A stretch of DNA of 64,000 nt from Ptychodera flava (Eukaryota > Hemichordata > Enteropneusta > Ptychoderidae): assembly GCF_041260155.1 (NCBI RefSeq), contig NC_091946.1, positions 14,776,573-14,840,572 of the forward strand. The letters are read 5' to 3'. The notes under the pieces were generated by a model. The model saw only the letters and a list, made by a program, of their open reading frames with translations. It had not been told where the DNA came from and made no database searches. A program made the position numbers and the translations under genes. Below, piece by piece: positions 50,850-62,457 of this stretch (position 1 is the first letter of the stretch; each line of letters begins with the position of its first letter).

Positions 50850-52331
50850 TCATATCGACCGCAGAACTTTTTGAAAGTCCTCACGAGTCTGTGACACATA
50901 CACACCATAAGCAGGTGGAGATGGAATATTACTTGATAAGTTGGGATAATTTATGATTTCAAAATCGAAATCATCCCCTTTGTCATACAGCTTAGTGTTT
51001 TGCCCATTAGTACCCACTTGCATGAACAGATCAAGATATGAAGCTGAGTTCTTACTCTCAGTTGTTTCTTTGATTTCCAACTCATCAGGGTAGATATGAT
51101 GTAAGTAATTTGATATGTCTGGATTGTCTAGACTAATCAGATCATCAATATATCTGTGCGTGTTGTTAAAACGCCTTGCAAGTTTTTTAGACCCTGCTTT
51201 GTAGAGAGATTGTAGGAACTTTGCTTCATATGAATACAGAAATAAGTCAGCAAGAAGTGGTGCACAATTTGTACCCATTGGTATGCCGATAGATTGTTGG
51301 AAGGTCATACCACCAAACTTAACAAATATGTTGTTGATTAAGAAATTAAGCATGTTAATAATTTCTTCATCTGTATATCTGTGCTGGGCATCCGTGTTGT
51401 TACTAAAATAACCTGACCTATGTTTGATGATAACGTATTGGTACCTTCTACTGCCATTTTTATGCAGGAAAGCTTGTTTAACAAGAGATGGCAGCCTTGT
51501 TTTAAGTTTATTGTGGGGCATTGTGGTGTATAGTGTGGAAGTCAAATGTTCGGATTGACCTCCACTTGTTTTTCTTGAATCTTAAATCAAGCAACAAGTC
51601 CTTTGAATTTTTTTTTGGTATCCACATTTGATTCAACCCACTCGTTTCATACACTTTGTCACAATATCGAAAAAGACCATTTTTGATGGTTGTTAAAATT
51701 AAAGTCAATAATTGTGACAGATGTTTAGTAGTGCATTTGCTTGATCCTGCAATAAAGCGTTATTTGTAAGGGTTCTTGTGCAGTTTAGGTATCCAATACA
51801 ACATGGGCAGTGTTTTGTCCTTCTCTTTCAAAGAAATGCCAAATTCTTTGAGCACAGATGAAAGGTTTGAAAAAATTTCTTCATCAGAAAGGGAGGAAAG
51901 AGTATAGGCTGTATTACTCTTATCTGAATGAAGATTTAATTCATCTATTATACACTGGATATAATAATTTCTACAGACAAAGATAATGTTGCTTGAAGCT
52001 TTGTCTGCAGGAACTATAACATATTCGTTGTATAAAGCATCGAGGCATGCTTTGATAGACGGTTCATTTAATACTGAGGAAGTATTTACACCTTTAGAGT
52101 GAAAACGCTGATGTGAAATATGTGATTTTAATTTATCTCTGACTTTGCTCAGCCAGTCAGAGAGGCATTCCACATCAACTTCCTCAACTGCAGCCCACTG
52201 TCTTGCATATTTTTCGGCGGCATCCATGATAATTTTGAAATTAAATTCCTAATTAATATTTTGATTTTGGTTTGGTGTTTTATCGATTGGTATCTAGAAA
52301 ATTGTGACCTATGACTTGTGATCAGTTCCAA
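50850..52331 (-). mobile_element. Penelope-type reverse transcriptase remnant
   Basis: Contains an N-terminal segment with VPADKASSNIIFVCRNYYIQ and WIPKLHKNPYK (52.2-51.8 kb), then a reverse-transcriptase core with GIPMGTNCAPLLADLFLYSY, the catalytic RYIDDLI and a thumb region ending PAYGVYVSQTRED (51.5-50.85 kb). The order (ADK motif, PKLHK, GIPMG, YIDD) matches Penelope-like polymerases. No GIY-YIG endonuclease part was recognised, and the copy is interrupted in a few places. Ends and repeats were not found. A recognised alternative is a related non-LTR lineage. Confidence 0.75.
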
Positions 52332-53037
52332 CTGTTACATGTGTAAGATCACGGCCATGCAGTGACAGAATGAACCAGACACATGAGAAGAAGATAGCCA
52401 GACATTTTTCGCTGCATATCAACATTCTGTTTGATACCGATAGGGATTGAAATGTGATTCGCTGTCCCTCTTGCAGTAAGGTGGCAGAAAGTTCAACACC
52501 ATTTCCTCGCCGAAAACGTCCCCTCTGTTCTCTCCCTACAACTGCAAAAATGTTCTCGTTGCCAGCTCTTTGCCAGAAAACTGTCTAGTGACCTATTTTT
52601 CCGTTGTACCAAATTATCTTTCATTGACAAAAACAAATAAAAATTGCATGCACGAGTCCTGTCAACCTTAAATAAATTAATTTACTGACGAAACACCTGA
52701 AAGGTTACAAAGAGTTGTCTACCGAGTTAAAAACTATTTGAGGAACTATTTGAGGCTTATAGAATACATAACAGAGCACACAGGACAGCTCTTCTGATAC
52801 GTTACACTCTCAATAAACACCAGTTGAATGGTAGTCTGAGGCTGGCTTTACAGACAGCTGTTAGTAAATTTATCTTGCTTAACCTACACGGCACATGCAA
52901 AGAAAGCTTCCCTAGGCCTCATAACATTTTAGGAACTGTATACATGTTATATACGCTAAAAGGAACAATTATTCTATAGTGTTTGTGACACAAGTTTAGG
53001 AATGGTTCTTCAACTCAAAAATATATATCTCTGTCTC

Positions 53038-53056
53038 TGACTGTCTGTCTCTTTCC

Positions 53057-53111
<55 letters not shown>

Positions 53112-53125
53112 AATCTGTCTGTCAA

Positions 53126-53162
<37 letters not shown>

Positions 53163-53200
53163 GTCTGTCTCTCTGTCTCTGTCTCTCTGTCTCTCTCTAA
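53038..53200. repeat. (CTGT)n microsatellite
   Basis: About 160 bp of CTGT with CTCT and CAAT interruptions, between gene B and the Penelope-type remnant. Confidence 0.95.
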
Positions 53201-53333
53201 GAGCCGCTGTTACGAATCTGGTACGATAATAGGTTCTTTCAGAAAATACCGGTAAAGTGCAATATCCTCACATATACGCCTTTTGCTACATGCTTTTAAT
53301 CTATGAAAATAGTTGCCAGTTAGAGGAACTTAC

Positions 53334-56300
53334 CAAATCTGTCGTTACCTCGCCAATTCCGTGTCTCAAATGTGCAACACTTGACTCTTCTTTAACAGGC
53401 ATATCTGACGGTGAAAGATAATGAGCAACACTTGACTCTTCTTTAACAGGCATATCTGACGGTGAAAGATAATGACCTCCAATTCTTTCAAACGCTTTGG
53501 CTGTACCATCCTTTTCCAGTAATAGGTCACTTCGCATCGCATCTAAACGCTTCTCGAGTGAAGCCAAGTACACGTGGTCGACAGGCCTGCTGTAAGTCTG
53601 TGGACGTGGCGTTCCACACTGGACACACATTTCGCGCATTGGCGTGTTGTTCTTTGAACAAGACAAACATGACCACCCAACCTAGAAAAGAGAGGAGATC
53701 TAAGACTGTTTGGATATTCTATTTGAGCTCGTCAATAATGTCATTAAAGAGAATCATCATTATTTGTACAATCTTGTATGAAAGATTTGCTGATGTTAAA
53801 ACCTCTAAACATTGGCAAAAAGCACTAGTAATACGTTTCATAGTCACTCTAAATATACAACTCGAGATATTCAGAGTGACATCTAAAACATTTGCATGTA
53901 TGCCCCTCCTACTTGAAGTCCAAAAAGTTGAATTTTGTTTTATAGAAATCGCAAGTATATGTCCGTAATAAACAAAACATTATTTCTCTTTTACTCCTTG
54001 TTATATTTTGTCGGCAGGTTTATCTGTTTCTCAATTCATTAGAAATAGGGAGTGAACTCACCTGTTGACTCAAACGCATCATGCTCTCACTATGTCGACC
54101 CGATATTGATAACTCAAGTAAACAGTCCCCAATCTTTACGGCCTGCGCTGTTACTCTATCATACGAGGAGTGTAGCACATCGAGTGTCAATGACTGATCG
54201 GATACTTTCTTCGCCAGCTGCCGTCTTTCAGCGCATATCTTTTGAACAACTTTCACTAATTCTCTAAATCTCGACAACGATTTCATGGATGATGATTTTC
54301 GGACCATTAGATTCAATGGAGCCACAGATACGCAGTGCTTTTCACTCTTCTCGACTTGTCTCACCCTTGCTGCGAGTGAGATTTTATCTTGCATAGCTGT
54401 GCAGAAAAAGCGCGTCATTTCAGTATACTTTACATGACGACCAATCATTTCATACATCTAAGCTCACATGTTCACATATGTGAGCTAATGTCGCAGCTAA
54501 TGTCTGTCTGTCTGTTTGTCTGTGAGCGTAATACCTCAAAAACGGCTTACTGGATCCCAGTCAAATCTGGTATTGATTCCGTTTGAGAAATGGCAAGAAG
54601 AAATTAGCTTTGGTGGGGTGACTTGCATATTTCATGCTCATTTGCATAAGCAATGATTTTAGAAAAAGCCGATATACATTGAGAGCGTTTGCAAAGAATT
54701 GGATGAGGTTTGGTACAAATGTTGATATAAATCAAAATTGACAAAATTATTGAAGCATGTATAATGAAGAGAAATGATTAAACAGTATTGAATGTCATTA
54801 GAGTGGTTTGCTTGGAAGCTTTGGCATTACACGAACTAGTTAGACGTATCGTCCAAATCGAGGTGTTGCCAACACTGTCGGGTGCAATTAACAGCTAAGC
54901 GGTAACATGAGTCGATCATAAAAAATCAACTCGGCAAAATTTGAAACATTGTTTAGCAGGAGGTCAGACGTAGTCTAAACAACACCACCATATATGTCTA
55001 AGCACTGTCCAAGTCTTGTCACTTGCTTTCAGGTGTTGTTGTTTTGACTACAAGTAGCCTGCTGAAAGACAATGTTTTAACTTTGGCAGAGTTGATTTCA
55101 CTGTGATCGACTTGAATTATTGCTCAGCAGATAATTACACTCGACAGTGTTGGCGACATCTTAAAGGCGGATCCTCCCTTTAAAAAGGTGAGAAGCTATG
55201 GCAGGGTTCATTGTGTAAGTGGACACCAAACAGGCAATACGCAGGCACATGTTCCAGAAAATGCCACTTTTTAGTTTTTTCCGGCCGCAAAAACGCAAAC
55301 AGACTGCCAAGCGGTCAGTGCGAAGCTGCTGCCGATCGAACTCTGTGGTTTTATTCAAATTCTAACGCGACTGGAAGACGATTTTTTAGGAAATTCGAGC
55401 GTTGGTGGTGGGGAATCAATGACCGTTGGCGATTTGAACCGATCGTCTACCAAACACTTGTATAAACTCTGTTTGCAGGAGTAGCAAAAGGTGACAAAAG
55501 GTTGAGATCAGTTTGTGTAATCAATGTTATAGAAATCAAACATCGTTCTGGCCAAGTGTTTGATTTGGAAGAGAACTCCAGTAATGCGAGTACCTGCTGG
55601 GACTGAAAATTGCGGCTTTAATTTTGACAATATGCTACTTTGCGTAATGCCAATGCTTCAAAGCAAACCGCTGTACAGCATCATAGCTGCGAACGTATAA
55701 TAAAGCGATCTCAAAATATCCCGAGTTTTCTTTGAACAAGACCCATTAAAGGCTGAAAAAAGTGTATTACACTGTCATAAGTGTCGAAAATGACATGGAA
55801 ATTCAAGCGTTTTAACATCATTTTAGATTGTAAAGTGATAATACAATGACAATTGTCAAAGTATTTTTATTTTAGCAATATGCATATTTGTATACTGAAT
55901 GACATTTGGAATTAGTGTGGTGGATATTGTTCACGATGTTGATCATAACACATTCAATGAAGTTACAGACAACTGCAGTATATACTGAAACACTTGAGCA
56001 TTTTCAGTCTATAGCTGGTTCAAATTTCAGAACTTCAGAAGATTGTAGCAAGATTTTTCTCGACCATCATTTCTACCTAGAATGCAAGGTACTTGTAAAC
56101 GTATTATGCGACAAAACTGGAACGAGAAAGATGAAGCCAAAGATGGCGACTTCTGTACTGAAGATTGTAATAAAGATTCACTCACTTTTGAAAAACCGCT
56201 CTGCCTTCTCAAAACATGACTGATCAACATTGATCACTATATGTGGATCAATAACACTTCCCTCCAGTATTGATCTTATCTCATCCGTCACAAGGATATC

Positions 56301-56569
56301 AGTCAGGATAATTCCAAGGTTACCAGACGTCACCCCTTCCTTAAAGGAGATTAAAGCCGAGTAGCTCTTGCATACTAATACCACTACGATGGACGAATTT
56401 ATGATTTGTTTAATGTAGACTTGATGTGCCTGGAACACTTCGTCCAGGCGCTGCCGTTGGTCCTTGCAGTTTTTCGCCAGAATAGATTGAACCTCAGTCA
56501 GCAACATCATTGTAGCACTGCGGTACTCCAAACACTGCTCAGGAGAAAGATCTAGGTTCGCCGTTAGTT
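53334..56569 (-). CDS. Gene B: paralogue of gene A with RanBP2-type zinc finger, partial, three exons
   Basis: Minus-strand exons 56569-56186 (384 bp), 54396-54062 (335 bp) and 53681-53334 (348 bp), with AG/GT borders and matching phases (1, 0, 0). The first two exons have exactly the lengths of gene A's 25.1 and 24.0 kb exons, and more than half of the residues agree by eye (LSPEQCLEY, AHQVYIKQIINSS, VTSGNLG, DQSCFEKAERFF; then APLNLMVRKSSSMKSLSRFR). The third holds the zinc finger GWSCLSCSKNNTPMREMCVQ, again without the Thr-Phe pair of ubiquitin binders, followed by a 17-residue repeat (YLSPSDMPVKEES...) present twice. The exons upstream that gene A has (27.0 and 26.5 kb) were not found here. 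It continues downstream from a good donor at 53332-53333, target unknown. Function unknown. Confidence 0.8.
53373..53475 (-). repeat. 51-bp in-frame tandem duplication inside a gene B exon
   Basis: Two consecutive copies, identical by eye, of a 51-bp unit encoding 17 residues (HYLSPSDMPVKEESSVA). Gene A has only one, diverged, equivalent. The identity of the two copies suggests a very recent slip or gene conversion. Confidence 0.85.
54861..55161. mobile_element. 301-bp palindromic MITE in gene B intron
   Basis: Arms of about 125 bp, left AGGTGTTGCCAACACTGTCG and right the near complement CGACAGTGTTGGCGACATCT, pair along most of their length (also CGATCA..AAAATCAACT and CAGGCTACTTGTAGT-like words). 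No clear target duplication. Lies in the intron between gene B exons 54062-54396 and 56186-56569. Confidence 0.75.
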
Positions 56570-56696
56570 CTGAAAAGGGATAAATGGCACTTATTTTTTT
56601 TCAACTGCTACGGAAATTGCTCTGCAGCTGGTAAACTGATGCAATATTTCTGGCTTGAAGTAACATACAATCGTTTAGCCCAATTTTATACCAACA

Positions 56697-56792
<96 letters not shown>

Positions 56793-56793
56793 G
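56697..56793. repeat. (ACT)n microsatellite
   Basis: About 32 uninterrupted ACT units. Confidence 0.97.
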
Positions 56794-59413
56794 TCTTTCT
56801 TGTTGACATTTACTTTTGTCATTCATGACGTTTTCTGTACAATGGCGACCATCACTTTATAGTGATTTTCTTTAATTTGTATCTTTTATTTCCTTTGGTT
56901 CCTGGCAATGTAAACATTTCATTTTACAGTTTTAGAATGTAGGGACCTGTGTGAAATAAAGATATTTGACAAACTACTGCTACTGCTGCTGCTGCTTCTA
57001 CTACTACTGATGAATAGTGTTTTATTTCCCGAGTATCATGATCAGCACATACTAATGCAAACTTAATTTTCGATAGCAGACAAACAAGGCGAAAAGAAGA
57101 AACAAAAAATAGTTGCAAAGCAGCAAGTCGAGTCTGTCTCAAGTGAACTCAACTTAACTTGATTACTCATGAAACTGGTTAAACTGTTCTTCACACTTAA
57201 AGAAGTATAACAGATAAAAAAGAATATATCCACACGCAGTTCAACAAACTTTGAAATTCAATATATCTTATGGAGTATTATAAAATTGTGGTTTATTATA
57301 ATAGGATGATGATTAATCTATCAACTGAAACAGAATTCTTGGAAGAGGAGTGACATTGAAATACGCGACTCATACTCCCGTTCCTGTGTTAAAAGATGTG
57401 ACTTATTCTGTCGTAACGATTTCAATTCTGAACGTATCTTATAATAATTATACTTCCCTTCTAGGTTTTCGCAGCCATGTACCTGACGCTGAATTCGCTT
57501 GCTTTGTGTTTCATATTTTGGAAGTCACATATATATTGTTCGTAACGAGGAACAAAGTACACTGCGGTCAAAAATTTCAAGTTGCAGCTTGAAACTCCTG
57601 TTGTTTATAGAAATCTGATATGCTAATGGTATGGATAATTCAAATGGAGTTTTTCGAGTAGCTAAGTTAATTTCTTCTCACTAATTACTTTTTAATGTGG
57701 AGTTGCACCTAACCAACACAGGTTTGTCGAAGGAATGTTTCTCATTGGAGGTAACAAGAAAACTTCCTATACTATATACTTTTAAAAGAAGAGATTCAGA
57801 ATTTAAGATTAGAGTGGTACTTGAAGGAGGGAAGGTATATATTTGGGGTAGAAAACCTCAATTTTGGTATTGATGTTAAACATTAATTTAAGTCAAAACT
57901 TGACTCGAAACAAGAGTCTATGTAGAAAGAAAATGATTATTTTAGTTTGCATTATCTATCCTCATTCTAAAATGGCAGGGTTTGAAAGACTGACACTCAA
58001 AAGTGATTAAAATCATTATAAGCTACAGTTAATTGCTTCTGATTCAAAATGCAAGAACTCTATTGCCTAACAAAATAGTCGTTCTGTTATATAGTATTGA
58101 AAATAATAATGTAAAGTTTTTTGGCAGGTATCGCAAGCTGGTAGATAAATACAATATCTCTCTTCGACAAATGATCACTGATGGCATCGGTGACAGTGGC
58201 CCTTAGTTAGTGACCACTACCTATCTGACTTATAGATTGATATATGGCGGGTGCCACATGTGGGGCAGGATGCGCTTACTATTTTCGAAACACCTGACAT
58301 CACTTCTTGGTCTTCTGGCCAGAGGTCCATATATCTTTCTTTCATGAATATGACTTTGTTTGTGTACCGTCTATTTACTGTCTGTTCTGTGCTGTTTTGT
58401 GTCTATGTTTACAACTATTGTCTTGCGAATTCCGACCTACTGTCATTGGATTATGGATTGGTATGATTGCGACTATTTCTCTACATTTGACAAACCCAGC
58501 TAGAGTGGAGCTGAGTGTTTTGAGATCTATAACTTGGGAGAAAAGTGAAGCCAGGAAGTGAGTTTATTTGCGTAAATTTGCCTAAATTTACGCCTAAATT
58601 TACGCCTTTTTCTCCCACAACTTAACTTACGACTGGTTGACAAGCGAAAAAAGGAACGAACTTAACCAATAAATCTTAGGTTCACAAATTTAATGACCTT
58701 TGCAAAAAAGTGATTTTGAGCGAACTACGCTGTGTTTCTTGCTACGCCACCTAAATATGGTGAATTTCATGCAATTGTTGGCGGATATCGCGCCCCACTC
58801 CCAATCTGCACATGATATTATGTAGAGAGAAATGAAAATCATTTTCTAGTTAAAACAGATCGTCTTGGAGTCCATTGACAAAATATCAGCAAGATCGAGA
58901 AGTATAGTTACGCTTTGCTCGAAGCAGTGAATTTTCGTATATTTTTTGTTCATTTTCATCCCTTCCAGCGATTTGAAAACTTATGCGTTTGGGATTCTAC
59001 CCTTTTAAATCTCCTTACATGACTTTTTCCAACTTTGTATAAAATTTACATGAGTTTTGAATGCAAGAGCGGCTGCTCATTTGCTTGGAGGAGGGTAGAT
59101 GTCTCCTTTTGCAAGGGCCTCATAACCAATAAAAATATGTCTTCATTACATGCCTGTTAACGGCAAAAAATATTGAACTTTTAGCTAAATGGCGATGTAT
59201 TACCTACGTAATTTGGTTAAAATTATCTATATGAAAAGGCTGTCATGTAGAAGGATTTAAAATTACAAAGTGCAAATTAAACGTTTACATCATGGCTCAC
59301 GCAGAAGTAGTCGAACGGAAAAGGAACAAAAAGACTAGAAAACAAGGTCTGACGGTGGTGCGTCCGACACTTTAGCAAAATGCTGAGCAAGGCACTTTAC
59401 TCCTCATTGCTTA

Positions 59414-59541
<128 letters not shown>

Positions 59542-62262
59542 ATGCCCCCAGAGGTGTTTGTGTGTGTAGCTTTACTCAAGCGATGGGGGGGGGGGCATTA
59601 AATTTTTGTCATCTTCAAAGGAGGGGGGTCATCAGTTTTTGGTGCAATGGGCAGGGGTTCACTTATTTTGACCGATGCGTAGGAAGAATTTGCCGGCCCA
59701 CCCCCGGCCATAATAACTGAACGCTCCCTTATTATTACTGAATATTTCAGGAAAATTATATTTTTTAAATCTTTTATGGCTAAATTGAGGGATTTTCTTT
59801 ATTTTTATGGCGAAATTAAACGTGACATCGTCATTACATCGGAGAAAGCCAAAGCTAAATCACAGGCGACCAAGACACTATTAATAAGCTTATTATTGAG
59901 TTTTTCTCAGTTTTCTCTATTAGTTCCTCTCCCTTTCTTCATGCTCTGACTGATCGTAGTAAATGAAATAAATGACTATATAACCGAGCCTCTTGACTCT
60001 TTATTTATTTTACATCCCATTACAAGGACGTTTATCTTTCATATACACACATCTTGTAATTGATTAGTCAACACAATTAATTCTGCTAATCCTTGGACTT
60101 ATCAGGGATTTTATGGGCTGGTCAACGTCGCGAAAGATAGGAAAGGTTACTAAGACTCCTTTTTCATTTACATCTCTATCTTTCCAATGTTGACCAACCC
60201 TTCGACGCGGAAGGCTCTCTACTGTCCAAAAAACACTCTCTTGTGAATGAGGAGAAATCTGCCGTGTTTTGACAAACCAGGCAATAACACAACTCATTGC
60301 CAGTCCCAAACTGTACTTTCTACCGTACCAAGCAGGATCGTTGTTAAACAACACTGATAGGTTTATTGCAATGCTTTGTTTTCCTGTGTAGGTATAGGAT
60401 CATCCTAAGTTTCACAGCCGACCGAGGTAGGAAAACATCAAGGAATAAGTTAGCCGAATGGAATTATCAGAAATAATTAGGGAAGCAACTTGCCAAACGG
60501 CAACCGATGGCGGAGCCGCTGACACAAGTATACAGCAGTCACTGCTATAATAATTAGTCACTGCTATAATAATTATGATGTAATTCTCGGTGCAATAGGT
60601 GTCAGTTTAACAGCAGTTGGTTTATATCATTCGAAGGGCATGTTTGCCGGTGAGCCTGACCGCTGCCACTTCGGGAACCTCTAACGGAAGTCGGGCAGCA
60701 TGCAAAATATGCCATGAAATACTTATATTTTTTAGTCTTCATGTACAAAAGTAGATACAAAGACAGTGGTATAACACACGTTATGATGGAGTGATCATGG
60801 CTGGATTAACGGTTTTGTATTCAATGGCTTCTGAAATTATTAATAAAGACAAAGGTTGGGAATCAAGGACAATAATCACTCAATAGGATCGGAGTCTTAA
60901 ACTAGCAGAGGCCGGCAGCTAGTGTAGATGTTGCAACAAAAGATTTTCTCGAGCACAGTTCCAAAAGAACCTAACATAAAATGTAGCCGTGGCAGCGATA
61001 GACATGATTGGTCTAGGTCTAGGGCCAACAGCTTCCAAAGATAGTTCAGTTCTTTCACAAAAATGGGCAGGGCATGATGATGGCGAAAGAGAAAGGCATA
61101 ACTGACTCTCAGAATACTGTTGATGGAGATACTTTTCAAGCTGGCGGACTTGCCATACAGAAATCTTAGTTACATAGCATAAGCCGTGTTCAGTGAAAAG
61201 AATACTAGTACGTGATTAAAGTTTTTCGCGGGCCATAGTGATATGTGTGGCCTTTTATAGAATTAGAAATGCTGTAAGCTTCAAAGGGCAAAAATATATG
61301 TACTTTAGGCAAATTCGTAATATCTCTACAACAATAATGTCAGTTTTGTCAGGGCATGTCAGAAGCTCAAAATTTTAAAAAGACTTGATTTATTCCAGAG
61401 TGCGGAAGATGACAATCATCTCCATCATATGCAAAAAACCTAGATTGATATGTTTATATTAAAACGAAGACGGTTTGGAGTCCGTCAAAATTTTTTCAAC
61501 TGTCATTGAGTCTCATTGTAAACATGCGTGCAAGAATAGCTTAGAAAGGAAAATCTTGCTCTGAGTTTTTAGTTTATCATCGTGGATATTTCGAGCAATG
61601 GTAAACTTCCGTCAAATCTCAGAATAATATTTCCTCACTACTATCACGAACAAAATCAATTGCTCTGCTTCTGACAGCGACATTGTGATGTATTGATTGG
61701 TATGTCTGTACGGTCTTTTCTGTTTCATTATCGCTGTCGCATCGGTCGTGTCGCCCATTCATCAGCTCCATATGTGTTCACAGTTTGCCGGATCAGTCAC
61801 CTCTGTATCGCCGCAACATCGCCACTGCCTAGCCTCTTCAGAACCATACAGGGAATAAAAGTTGCACAGCTGATTTGCTTTGCATATATAGCAATAAGCC
61901 ATTAATGAGAAATGTGACCAAAGGTTTTCACATCAAAACACGATTCCCGTCATCATAACTTCGAGACATTAAAACCGAGAGTAGTCAGCATTTCGTACGC
62001 TTATAAATCAACGTAGAGAAGAGTTACATTTCCATTCGCTGGTTTCGAAGCCAATGATATGTGTGAAAGAGTAGTTGTTGCTTTAATATACCATGTAATC
62101 AATACACATTCGGAGTAATTTGCATGAAAGAGGTCTCTTGCCGATTTATTCGCCACTTCAAACTTTGCAGCCATGCATTCGCGTTAGCATTTTCTAACCT
62201 TGTCGTGACACATGTAACTTTTAGCCCTGGCATGTGGTTGCAATAGACGTTAGAACAGGCTT

Positions 62263-62457
62263 GGAACTAATTTGGGATAATTGGATCTTCATACTTTTCA
62301 AATTTCTCAAAAGTATTATGTGCCCTATAGCTGAATGTTGCAATATTACTAATTACTCGTAAAAACAAGTGTGTAACCTAAAAAGAAAAGTAGATGAGGT
62401 TACATTTGCAGATTAAATCTACATTACTTCACCATCAAATTATCCCGATTTAGTTCC
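62263..62457. mobile_element. Short MITE with GGAACTAATTTGGGATAAT ends, copy 3
   Basis: The best-preserved copy: GGAACTAATTTGGGATAATT at the left and the complement of AAATTATCCCGATTTAGTTCC at the right, 195 bp in all. Internal words match 24483-24664 closely (CAAATTTCTCAAAAGTATTA, GCTGAATGTTGCAAT). Confidence 0.82.

Noticed and set aside
55211-55465. 84-codon plus-strand frame rich in Trp and Arg
   Set aside because: No family resemblance; it lies in a gene B intron beside a palindromic MITE.
60064-60354. 96-codon minus-strand open frame
   Set aside because: No motif, no paralogue in the window and no convincing splice sites. It may be chance.
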